A stretch of 13,503 bases of DNA from Candidatus Omnitrophota bacterium (lineage in GTDB: Bacteria; Omnitrophota; Gorgyraeia; 2-02-FULL-51-18), in NCBI GenBank assembly GCA_023247955.1, contig JAHFFL010000010.1:1-13503 (forward strand), written 5' to 3'. The notes under the pieces were generated by a model that saw only the letters and a program-made list of their open reading frames with translations, searched no databases and had not been told where the DNA came from. A program made the position numbers and the translations under genes. Below, one piece after another: positions 7,498-13,249 of the stretch. Position 1 is the stretch's first letter, and every line of letters starts with the position of its first letter.

Positions 7498-7845
7498 TTA
7501 ACCGATACCCACCATGTAGACATATTCCAGTATTTCATGAAGATCCTGGGGCGAGATGTCTCTAAAACGAATCCCCGCCTCTCCGGCTTGGCGGTCTTTT
7601 TCATTCGTCTTGGCATACCAGATAACCTCCCCTATCGCTTCAATGGGTTCTTTGAGATGCGGGATTTGAACCTGAATCTCCAGGAGGTCGCCTTCGCGCA
7701 GCGCTTCTTTGGCGGCGATGCAAATACCCCCTCCGCTGATGTTCCGGATCAACGAAAGCGTTTCTTTACGGCGTTTATTCTTGAGCGGTTTGTATACCAC
7801 GCCGATCGGTGCTCTCAGGCGAATGAATTTACGATTTTCTCTCAC
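7498..7845 (-). CDS. PilZ domain protein (second of tandem pair)
   Basis: A 115-residue single-domain PilZ protein, predicted to bind cyclic di-GMP. Motifs: R5-KFI-R9 and N35-ISGG-G40. The rest is the expected beta barrel, with GEVIWYAKTN in the later strand and a C-terminal helix ending LHEILEYVYM. Start is GTG at 7845 with GGAGAA about 5 bases upstream; it overlaps the preceding PilZ stop as GTGA. The shared LEYVY end and similar strand layout suggest it arose from the neighbouring PilZ gene by tandem duplication. No attached effector domain, so the target is unknown. Confidence 0.87.
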   Translation of the reverse strand: MRENRKFIRLRAPIGVVYKPLKNKRRKETLSLIRNISGGGICIAAKEALREGDLLEIQVQIPHLKEPIEAIGEVIWYAKTNEKDRQAGEAGIRFRDISPQDLHEILEYVYMVGIG

Positions 7846-8204
7846 GGATTTTCTCCGGACTGCGCGTCAATCTTCCGTCGGGTGGTCTTCAGCCATTCTT
7901 TGTAAACGTACTCCAGTACGCGCACCCGGTCGCTTGGATTGATTTTGGTCAGTTTCACACCGGCGCCCAAGCCGTCCGCCCAAGCCACCTTGCCTGTGGC
8001 AAAAACGGGAAGATTGTCGCCCGGCACATTCATGCAAATCTCTATCGAGGTCCCCACGGCAATCGGCTGGTTGGAATCAAACCTCAAACCTTCTCGGCTT
8101 AGGTCTTTGGCAAGCGCTTTCCCGAAAATCGGGTTGTGAGTCAAGGTGCGGTATTCCACCCCCACCGACGCGTTGAAGCGCATGTAACGGCGACGCTCTG
8201 TCAT
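7842..8204 (-). CDS. PilZ domain protein (first of tandem pair)
   Basis: A 120-residue single-domain PilZ protein. The c-di-GMP motifs are R5-RYM-R9 and D34-LSRE-G39. GKVAWADGLGAGVKL (about 71-85) is the typical late barrel strand, and the C-terminal helix carries VLEYVYKEWLK as in the next gene. ATG at 8204 has AAGGAG 9 bases upstream. It lies 24 bases after the helix-turn-helix gene and overlaps the next PilZ gene by 4 bases, so these three are probably one transcript. Confidence 0.87.
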   Translation of the reverse strand: MTERRRYMRFNASVGVEYRTLTHNPIFGKALAKDLSREGLRFDSNQPIAVGTSIEICMNVPGDNLPVFATGKVAWADGLGAGVKLTKINPSDRVRVLEYVYKEWLKTTRRKIDAQSGENP

Positions 8205-8228
8205 TGGGCATTACTCCTTGGCAACGGA

Positions 8229-8420
8229 TCAGTCGTTTTTAAAATAGCGGATGAGATCGCTTTTTAAAAAACGGTAATTGTCCCCCACTTTACGGCCGGG
8301 TATTTTTTTGGATTTGACGAGTTTATACAGAGTTTGCCGGCTGATGCTCAAAAACTCGCAAGCCCCTTCGGTAGTCAGCGCCTTGTCTTGTTCATTTCCT
8401 TGCCACAGCGATTTGCCCAT
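8229..8420 (-). CDS. Excisionase-type helix-turn-helix DNA-binding protein
   Basis: A 63-residue protein that is almost entirely one MerR-like/excisionase helix-turn-helix (HTH_17 type). LTTEGACEFLSISRQTLYKL (about 15-34) gives the helix-turn-helix, followed by the wing KIPGRKVGDNYRFLKSDLIR. Such proteins often act as small transcription factors outside phages, and no integrase or att site is visible, so a regulator is more likely than a true excisionase. Chosen start is ATG 8420 with AAGGGG 5 bases upstream; the frame also allows GTG at 8426. First gene of the PilZ cluster, with a strong predicted promoter and a palindrome just upstream; autoregulation is plausible. Confidence 0.85.
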   Translation of the reverse strand: MGKSLWQGNEQDKALTTEGACEFLSISRQTLYKLVKSKKIPGRKVGDNYRFLKSDLIRYFKND

Positions 8421-8448
8421 AAGCACCCCTTAGATGAAAAGAAACTTT

Positions 8449-8477
8449 ATTAAAACAAAATAGTAAATTTTTGTCAA
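8449..8477 (-). promoter_or_regulatory. Promoter of the HTH-PilZ gene cluster
   Basis: Minus strand: TTGACA (8477-8472, 6 of 6), a 17-base spacer, then TTTAAT (8454-8449, 5 of 6). The spacer and surroundings are AT-rich. Predicted start near 8442, about 22 bases before the ATG at 8420. One of the strongest sigma70-type matches in the window. Confidence 0.75.
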
Positions 8478-8481
8478 TAAA

Positions 8482-8508
8482 ATATTAACTAAGTTAATAT
8501 CAGTTAAT
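8482..8508. promoter_or_regulatory. Palindromic operator candidate
   Basis: ATATTAACT (8482-8490), one base, then AGTTAATAT (8492-8500) is a perfect 9-bp inverted repeat. AGTTAAT occurs again at 8502-8508, exactly 10 bases after its first copy, i.e. one helical turn. The block lies directly upstream of the -35 box of the HTH gene (about -41 to -66), a usual place for an activator or autoregulator. No stem-loop terminator: there is no loop and no T-run. Confidence 0.5.
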
Positions 8509-8522
8509 CTTAAATTAAATTG

Positions 8523-8579
8523 GGGAGGAGACAAAAACCCTGGAAGCGGGACTCTCCGGAGCTTTGGGGATGAAATGAT
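8523..8579. other. GC-rich block in intergenic DNA, possible weak terminator
   Basis: Between the AT-rich promoter region and the TIGR04073 gene stop lies a GC-rich block with the palindrome CTCCGGAG (about 8554-8561). On the minus strand CCC-GCTTCCA-GGG is followed by TTTTTG, a very short stem with a T-run that could weakly end transcription of the TIGR04073 gene. I cannot assign it to any riboswitch or RNA family. Confidence 0.25.
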
Positions 8580-8909
8580 TTAAAAAACGTATTCGGGTTC
8601 TAGAATGGGCTTATAGTCTTGGGGCAACGGGAAAGGGAAGGTAGCGATCTCATAAATACCGGCGCTGGTACGGACAATACTCATGCCAGCACCCTTCGCC
8701 AAACCTACAGTTATTCCCGCCAGTGCATTTTGTTCGACGCTAGTGGAGTACACATTTTTGGGTAACTCGACCCATCCGGTCAGCGTATTGGCAACGCCAC
8801 GACCCAGCTTAGTGAAAGGGTCCTGAGCGGCAAAGCACACCGCCACTGCCGGTAAGACAAAAGCCGCCACAACCGCCGTGGCAACGCCCTTGAGCAATCG
8901 TGTGGCCAT
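8580..8909 (-). CDS. Exosortase system-associated protein, TIGR04073 family
   Basis: A 109-residue exported protein. The N-terminus is a signal peptide (LLKGVATAVVAAFVLPAVAV, then CFA and AQD as a likely cleavage region near 27-28). The mature part carries the family pattern FTKLGRGVANTLTGWVELPK (32-51), a Gly/Ala-rich middle (about 63-75), then RTSAGIYEIATFPFP and PILEPEYVF at the end. The family is known by its co-occurrence with exosortase/PEP-CTERM systems; its molecular role is not established to my knowledge. Cys25 lies within the signal region, but the residue before it is Val, so a lipoprotein signal is unlikely. ATG at 8909; a GGAGG tract lies 12 bases upstream and AGGG 5 bases upstream. 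Monocistronic, divergent from the gspA-like gene. Confidence 0.85.
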   Translation of the reverse strand: MATRLLKGVATAVVAAFVLPAVAVCFAAQDPFTKLGRGVANTLTGWVELPKNVYSTSVEQNALAGITVGLAKGAGMSIVRTSAGIYEIATFPFPLPQDYKPILEPEYVF

Positions 8910-8947
8910 ATCGCCCTACCCCCTCCGGTTCAATAAGTTACAAGACT

Positions 8948-8976
8948 ATGTTATTTTAAAACCAATACGCTGTCAA
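8948..8976 (-). promoter_or_regulatory. Promoter of the TIGR04073 gene
   Basis: Minus strand TTGACA (8976-8971, 6 of 6), a 17-base spacer, TAACAT (8953-8948, 4 of 6). Predicted start near 8941, about 32 bases before ATG 8909. It faces away from the gspA promoter; the two -35 boxes are 22 bases apart. Confidence 0.6.
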
Positions 8977-8998
8977 CGGATTTTTTACAAAAAGACGC

Positions 8999-9027
8999 TT
9001 TACAGCGCTTCCGGTCATTGGTAGAAT
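8999..9027 (+). promoter_or_regulatory. Promoter of the gspA-gspB pair
   Basis: Plus strand TTTACA (8999-9004, 5 of 6), a 17-base spacer, TAGAAT (9022-9027, 5 of 6). Predicted start at about 9034-9036, only 4-6 bases before ATG 9040, so the transcript would be almost leaderless. No Shine-Dalgarno sequence could lie in it. Confidence 0.6.
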
Positions 9028-9039
9028 AGCCTCGAGACT

Positions 9040-9855
9040 ATGTACGAATCTTTCTTCTCCCTGAAAGAAAAGCCGTTTACGATTGCGGCCAACCCTTCTT
9101 TCCTGTTCCTTAGCCAAAGGCATCAGGAGGCCCTCTCTTATTTGACCTACGGAATCAAAGAGCGGGTGGGTTTTATCCAGATCACGGGTGAAGTGGGTAC
9201 AGGGAAAACGACGATTTGCCGCGCGCTTCTTAATCAACTGGATGAAAAAATTAAAAGCGCCTTCATCTTTAATTCCGATCTTTCCGGCACTCAGTTGATG
9301 GAGACCATTCTCGATGATTTTGGAATCAAAGCGGAACGAAGAAATCGCGCGGCCCTCTTTTCCGAACTCAACCGTTTTCTGATCGAGCAGTTGTCGCTGG
9401 ACAACAATGTCGTCTTGATCATTGATGAAGCCCAGAATTTAAGCCATAAATCCCTCGAACAGGTGCGCATGCTGTCCAATCTCGAAGCCGAAAACCAAAA
9501 ATTACTTCAAATTATTCTTGTAGGTCAACCGGAACTTCGCGAACGGCTCAAGTCCCCCGCCCTGCGTCAGCTTCGCCAACGGATTTCGGTCCGTTACCAC
9601 ATTCAAGCCCTCAAACCGGAGGAGGTGCCGCTCTATATCGCGCATCGCTTAAACCTCGCGGGGGCCAACGGCACGGGCCCGATCTTTGACAAAGACGCGA
9701 TCGCTGAGATTGTCAGATATTCGGGAGGGATTCCGCGGCTCATCAACATCGTCTGCGATAAGGCGCTGCTGTTGGCCTATGTCTTGGGAAGTCGGACGGT
9801 AGACGTGGAGACCATCAAAAAATCCGTCATTGAAATCGAAGGCATTGTCCCATGA
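9040..9855 (+). CDS. GspA/ExeA-like AAA ATPase
   Basis: A 271-residue AAA-type ATPase of the ExeA/GspA group, which helps assemble the type II secretion outer-membrane channel through the peptidoglycan. It opens MYESFFSLKEKPF, typical of the group. Walker A is GEVGTGKTT (50-58); Walker B is VVLIIDEAQ (124-132). SGGIPRLINIVCDKALLLAY (about 229-248) is the usual C-terminal helical region. It ends after the ATPase core, lacking the membrane segment and peptidoglycan-binding domain of full-length ExeA. The related XrtA-associated ATPase of exosortase loci has the same core and is an alternative, given the TIGR04073 gene next door; the gspB-like partner favours GspA. ATG at 9040 is chosen because it opens with the family N-terminus, though no good ribosome-binding site is present. 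Confidence 0.87.
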   Translation: MYESFFSLKEKPFTIAANPSFLFLSQRHQEALSYLTYGIKERVGFIQITGEVGTGKTTICRALLNQLDEKIKSAFIFNSDLSGTQLMETILDDFGIKAERRNRAALFSELNRFLIEQLSLDNNVVLIIDEAQNLSHKSLEQVRMLSNLEAENQKLLQIILVGQPELRERLKSPALRQLRQRISVRYHIQALKPEEVPLYIAHRLNLAGANGTGPIFDKDAIAEIVRYSGGIPRLINIVCDKALLLAYVLGSRTVDVETIKKSVIEIEGIVP

Positions 9856-10391
9856 GCATTATCAACGAAGCGTTGAGAAAGGCCCAGAAAGACAAAGGGT
9901 CGTCCTCGGCCCTGAAGGCCGGAGGAGCCGTCGCTGGGCCGCCTCTCGCCCGCTTCGGAGTGGAGTATGAGCAGAAAAAAAGCAAGGTCAACTGGGGACC
10001 TGTTTTCATTCTCTCGGTTCTTGTGCTGATCACGGCGCCGATTATCGCGCCGATTTTCTCAACGCCGTTTAAGAACGAGTTCCGTCTTTTTTCTTACGAG
10101 ACCTCTGCGGTCACCAAACAGATTCACGGGCCTGACGCGGCCCTTTCGAGGAAAAGCCAATTCACGATTGAAGAAGCTCCCCGCCCTTTTTTCGAACCGG
10201 TCGTTCCCCGTCCCGCGCTCGAGTTGACTGGAGTCGTTTTCTCCCCCAACGAAGACTCCTACTGCATCATTAACGGCAAGGTTCTTAAGGCCGGCGATAA
10301 GATACAGGGAGTGGAACTCGTCAGAATCACTCCTCGGGATGTCACGATGGAGTATCAGGGAGAAAAGTTCGTTCTTTCCCCCACTGCTTGA
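9852..10391 (+). CDS. GspB-like general secretion pathway protein
   Basis: A 179-residue inner-membrane protein. It begins MSIINEALRKAQ, the usual opening of GspB-type proteins, then has a short basic cytoplasmic region, one membrane helix (about 48-69, WGPVFILSVLVLITAPIIAP), a proline-rich periplasmic linker (about 105-122) and a small C-terminal domain (about 123-175, ELTGVVFSPNEDSYCIINGK onward) like the GspB/GspC homology region. GspA and GspB act together to place the secretin. Translation is coupled: the ATG overlaps the gspA-like stop as ATGA. No other type II secretion gene is in the window. The stop is one base from the convergent aroB stop, leaving no room for a terminator. Confidence 0.82.
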   Translation: MSIINEALRKAQKDKGSSSALKAGGAVAGPPLARFGVEYEQKKSKVNWGPVFILSVLVLITAPIIAPIFSTPFKNEFRLFSYETSAVTKQIHGPDAALSRKSQFTIEEAPRPFFEPVVPRPALELTGVVFSPNEDSYCIINGKVLKAGDKIQGVELVRITPRDVTMEYQGEKFVLSPTA

Positions 10392-10392
10392 A

Positions 10393-11502
10393 TCAAGCGC
10401 TTCTTTTTTGCAGGGTTTTTTTGATCAGTTCAGAGGGCACGTCCGGAACCACCGCTACCTTGCCCATTGAAACAGGCAGCACGAAACGGTTCTTGCCCTG
10501 GATGGATTTTTTGTCATACCCGATGGCCTTGAACAGCGCCTCCAGAGAACATCCTTTGTAGAAAAGGGGCAAATCGAATTTGAGCAGGACCTTCTCGAGA
10601 CGCTCTGTAAGTTCTGGATCTTTCAACAGGCCCAGCTCTCGGCTGATCTCGCAGGCAACAAGCATTCCCACCGCAATCGCCTCACCGTGCGTGTACCGGC
10701 TTGAAAAACGAGTCGCGGCCTCAATCGCGTGGCCGACCGTATGGCCGAAATTAAGGATCACGCGCACGCCTTTTTTATCGAACTCGTCTTTTTCAACCAC
10801 CTTTGCCTTAATGGCGACCGAGCGGTGAATGACCTTTTCTAAGAGTCCAGCATCATGTCTGATCCCGTTTTTGCCGTGTTTTTCGAGAATCAAAAAGAGG
10901 CCCGGGTCCTTGACCAACCCGTATTTAATAACCTCCGCGAAGCCATCGCTCCAGTGTCGCTCGTGGAGCGTCGAAAGAAGCGCGGTGTCGCAGATGACCA
11001 GTGCCGGCTGGTAAATAGTTCCGAGTAGATTTTTGCCCTCGGGCAAATCAATGCCCGTCTTGCCGCCTATCGCCGAATCCACTTGAGCAGTCAGCGTCGT
11101 GGGGACTTGAAGATAAGGGATCCCCCGCCGGTAAACGGATGCTGCAAAACCAGTCAAATCTCCGGCGACCCCGCCGCCGAGCACGATCAAAAATACCGAT
11201 TTGCCTTCCCCGTCATAAGCGGCGATACTCCGGATAAGCTTCCAGTACACCGCCGGGGATTTTGCGGCTTCAGAGCTTTTGGCATGGGGCGTAAGAAATA
11301 CGCGCGCTTCGACACCGGACTGGAGCAGAGCGTCCCGGAGTGCACTTTCGTGATGAATGGCTATTTCTTTCTGGGTGATGATCAGGGCATGCCGGCGTGT
11401 GAATTTTTTTTTCTTAAAATAGCCAGGCAGGTTTTGAAGGATCCCCCGCCCCACGAAGATGTCGTAGGATCTTTCCTGGAGAGACACGCGTACGGATCGC
11501 AT
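10393..11502 (-). CDS. aroB: 3-dehydroquinate synthase
   Basis: Converts DAHP to 3-dehydroquinate, second step of the shikimate pathway; cytosolic, NAD+- and metal-dependent. 369 residues, normal length. Visible landmarks: GGGVAGDLTGFAASVYRRG (109-127, NAD/phosphate binding), QVPTTLTAQVDSAIGGKTGI (132-151), and metal ligands E190 (GFAEVIKYG), H254 (NFGHTVGH) and H272 (THGEA). K194 follows the first ligand, as in known enzymes. ATG at 11502, 18 bases after the small basic protein gene, so probably co-transcribed with it; GGAG lies about 11 bases upstream. No other shikimate gene is nearby. No truncation or missing key residue. Confidence 0.97.
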   Translation of the reverse strand: MRSVRVSLQERSYDIFVGRGILQNLPGYFKKKKFTRRHALIITQKEIAIHHESALRDALLQSGVEARVFLTPHAKSSEAAKSPAVYWKLIRSIAAYDGEGKSVFLIVLGGGVAGDLTGFAASVYRRGIPYLQVPTTLTAQVDSAIGGKTGIDLPEGKNLLGTIYQPALVICDTALLSTLHERHWSDGFAEVIKYGLVKDPGLFLILEKHGKNGIRHDAGLLEKVIHRSVAIKAKVVEKDEFDKKGVRVILNFGHTVGHAIEAATRFSSRYTHGEAIAVGMLVACEISRELGLLKDPELTERLEKVLLKFDLPLFYKGCSLEALFKAIGYDKKSIQGKNRFVLPVSMGKVAVVPDVPSELIKKTLQKRSA

Positions 11503-11520
11503 GGCGCCGGACGCTCCAGC

Positions 11521-11793
11521 TCACTTCTTTTCGGAGGGTTTGGCGGGAGATGCCGCGGCCGCTGGCTTGGCGGCGACAGCTGTTCCTTCCGCTGCCGCAG
11601 TCTCGGTTGCCGGCACTGCTTTTTCCTTCTTGAGCCTCATTTTTTGCAGCTTAACTTTTGGAATGCCTAAAACGGACTTTCCGTTGCCCCAAAGGTTTTT
11701 TTCTTTCAAGATCCGAAGACGCTCATAACGCTTGAGCACCGAGCGGTGTCTTTTGCCCTTACCTCCTGCGCGAAGACTCGAATGAATAGACAT
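11521..11793 (-). CDS. Small basic protein, PVC-type (TIGR04137-like)
   Basis: A 90-residue strongly basic protein. The first 60 or so residues (MSIHSSLRAGGKGKRHRSVL, KRYERLRILKEKNLW, then GKSVLGIPKVK) match my memory of the family called 'small basic protein', found in Verrucomicrobia, Chlamydiae, Omnitrophota and relatives. The family role is not established; its charge suggests RNA or ribosome binding. The last 30 residues are an Ala/Pro/Lys-rich tail, which is longer than the family core. ATG at 11793 with AGGGAG 5 bases upstream. Own promoter, leader hairpin, and aroB downstream in the same transcript. Its presence is the best lineage marker in the window. Confidence 0.8.
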   Translation of the reverse strand: MSIHSSLRAGGKGKRHRSVLKRYERLRILKEKNLWGNGKSVLGIPKVKLQKMRLKKEKAVPATETAAAEGTAVAAKPAAAASPAKPSEKK

Positions 11794-11806
11794 GCTTACT
11801 CCCTGT

Positions 11807-11820
11807 CTGCCGATAGGCAG
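11807..11820 (-). promoter_or_regulatory. Hairpin in leader of the small basic protein
   Basis: CTGCC-TATC-GGCAG on the minus strand: a perfect 5-bp stem with a 4-base loop, 2 bases upstream of the AGGGAG ribosome-binding site. There is no T-run after it, so it is not a terminator. It could influence translation; a second purine-rich tract, TTAAGGAG, lies just before it without a start codon. Confidence 0.4.
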
Positions 11821-11855
11821 GATTTTTCTCCTTAATTTACCTACGAAACACGTCC

Positions 11856-11884
11856 AGTGTAACCGAACGAGCGCTTTCTGACAA
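11856..11884 (-). promoter_or_regulatory. Promoter of small basic protein-aroB
   Basis: Minus strand TTGTCA (11884-11879, 5 of 6), a 17-base spacer, TACACT (11861-11856, 4 of 6). Predicted start near 11849, giving a leader of about 56 bases that holds the hairpin. Confidence 0.55.
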
Positions 11885-11920
11885 GCCCAAGTTCCTGCTT
11901 GGCAAAAAGGGGCGCGGGGA

Positions 11921-12532
11921 TTAACGTCTTCTCAGAAAACAGTCTTTATATTTAGCCGAGAAGATTTTCAGGTCTTTCCTGGCTTCTTCCCTATCTCGGT
12001 ATTGCCCCGCGCACACCTGTTGATACTCCCCGCTGGGAATGATCCAGGCCACCGCGCCGTTCCGGCGCAAAGCCGCCACCTCCTTCTCTGCAAATTCCTT
12101 CTTCTTATGCGTCACCAGTTGAATCGTGTACGGTTTGCTCTCATCCAACAACATGGGCGCCGAAAGGGTTTTTGAGAGCGGCGCAGGCAGCGTGGCAGGT
12201 TTGGCCGCCGAAGGGGCCGATAGGGTCACCGCCGCCGGCGCAGCGGGACGCGGAGGGGTCGTCACAAGGGATGCTTTCTGCGTAGGAATCACTGACCTAA
12301 CCGCTCGTTCATGAGAATTGATCGAACGCCCTCTCAATACCCCCAAAAAGAAAATAAGACAGCCGAACAAAACAAGCAGTATCGCCGCAAGGAGTAGCTG
12401 CTCGGTATTTGTGGTAAATAAAATAGGTTTTTGAGTTTTTTGGAAAGTAGGAAAGCGTTCCGCCCGTTTAGGCTCGCCGGAAAATTCCGGAAAAAGTTCT
12501 TCTTGGCTCTCTTGTGCCTTTATTTCTGACAT
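11921..12532 (-). CDS. SPOR-domain membrane protein
   Basis: A 203-residue bitopic protein: cytoplasmic N-terminus (1-45), one membrane helix (about 46-66, LLLAAILLVLFGCLIFFLGV), a long Ala/Pro-rich periplasmic linker (about 85-125), and a C-terminal SPOR domain (about 133-203, starting PYTIQLVTHKKKEFAEKEVA and closing with CAGQYRDREEARKDL). SPOR domains bind denuded septal peptidoglycan, so a role in division or envelope maintenance is likely. It lacks amidase or lytic domains, like FtsN and DedD. ATG at 12532 with AGGA about 4 bases upstream. It follows the membrane-anchored protein gene by 39 bases, possibly in one operon. Confidence 0.83.
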   Translation of the reverse strand: MSEIKAQESQEELFPEFSGEPKRAERFPTFQKTQKPILFTTNTEQLLLAAILLVLFGCLIFFLGVLRGRSINSHERAVRSVIPTQKASLVTTPPRPAAPAAVTLSAPSAAKPATLPAPLSKTLSAPMLLDESKPYTIQLVTHKKKEFAEKEVAALRRNGAVAWIIPSGEYQQVCAGQYRDREEARKDLKIFSAKYKDCFLRRR

Positions 12533-12571
12533 AGTATCCTAGTGTATCAATTCTTAAGGACCTAAGGAAGG

Positions 12572-13249
12572 TTAGCGCCAGGCGGCCTCAAAAAGCGGGC
12601 CATTTTCACCGACCAAAATGAACGAATTTTGTTTGGCAAAGATTTTAAATTCGCCCCAACCGTCGGCCTTCTTGATTCCCCCCTGGTAAAGCAGGGAGGG
12701 TATTTTTTCTATCCAGTGCTCGGGAATTCGTACCAGCGCGTGTCCTTTCAGCAGGTGATAGAGAGCAAATTTTATCCCCCCTCTCAAATAAACAGGGTCC
12801 TTTTCTCCGCGAATCAGAAAATGCACGACACGTCCGTCTTTTTTATCATCCACCACAAGACGCAGCGACTCGACGGAAACCGTCCGACCGTTTGTCCTCA
12901 GCCACTGTGAGAGACCCTTCAGCGAAAACTCCTTGCAAATTTCCTTCTGAATCACGATGCGATTCAGAAAAAGACTTGTAGCGTATTTCCCAAACGCGAT
13001 GCGGCCTTCGGCGGAGGATAAAAACAGATGCTTTTTTTTGGAATAGACTTCAAGCGAAAGAAAATCGGCCACACGGGGCCCTCTCAAACAGACCCCCCGG
13101 CATTCTACCGAAATTCCCAGCCGCCGGCTCAAGACAAGGGAGACGAGACGGTCCGTCAAAAAATCCCGGGAAACAAAAAGCGCCGCGACGAGTATGGCGA
13201 CAGTAAGCACAAAAGACAGGGCCCTTTGCGCGGCCGGCCTCCCGTTCAT
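12572..13249 (-). CDS. Membrane-anchored protein, weakly AsmA-like, unknown function
   Basis: I do not recognise a firm family. With the chosen start it has 225 residues: one N-terminal hydrophobic segment (about 9-27, ALSFVLTVAILVAALFV) acting as signal anchor, then a beta-rich basic region. LGISVECRGVCLRGPRVADF followed later by SLFLNRIVIQKE recalls the N-terminal region of AsmA/TamB-like proteins, but this is only a resemblance. The frame extends to ATG 13303 (243 residues), but ATG 13249 is preferred: it overlaps the upstream winged-helix stop as ATGA, and the longer form would overlap that gene by 58 bases and put 18 extra basic and polar residues before the anchor. Likely faces the periplasm. 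Confidence 0.65.
   Translation of the reverse strand: MNGRPAAQRALSFVLTVAILVAALFVSRDFLTDRLVSLVLSRRLGISVECRGVCLRGPRVADFLSLEVYSKKKHLFLSSAEGRIAFGKYATSLFLNRIVIQKEICKEFSLKGLSQWLRTNGRTVSVESLRLVVDDKKDGRVVHFLIRGEKDPVYLRGGIKFALYHLLKGHALVRIPEHWIEKIPSLLYQGGIKKADGWGEFKIFAKQNSFILVGENGPLFEAAWR

Noticed and set aside
8229..8420. Prophage or integrative element marked by the excisionase-like gene
   Set aside because: No integrase, att repeat or phage gene nearby; this fold is common in ordinary regulators.
8523..8579. c-di-GMP (GEMM) riboswitch, suggested by the PilZ context
   Set aside because: The GGGACGCAAAGCC-type core and the tetraloop receptor pattern are not present, and its position is downstream of a gene rather than in a leader.
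8956..9237. A minus-strand frame across the gspA promoter and 5' end
   Set aside because: It is antisense to conserved GspA sequence and covers two good promoters.
11887..11902. CCAAG-TTCCTG-CTTGG stem as terminator of the SPOR gene
   Set aside because: Only 5 bp and no T-run in either direction; it also abuts the predicted -35 box of the next gene.
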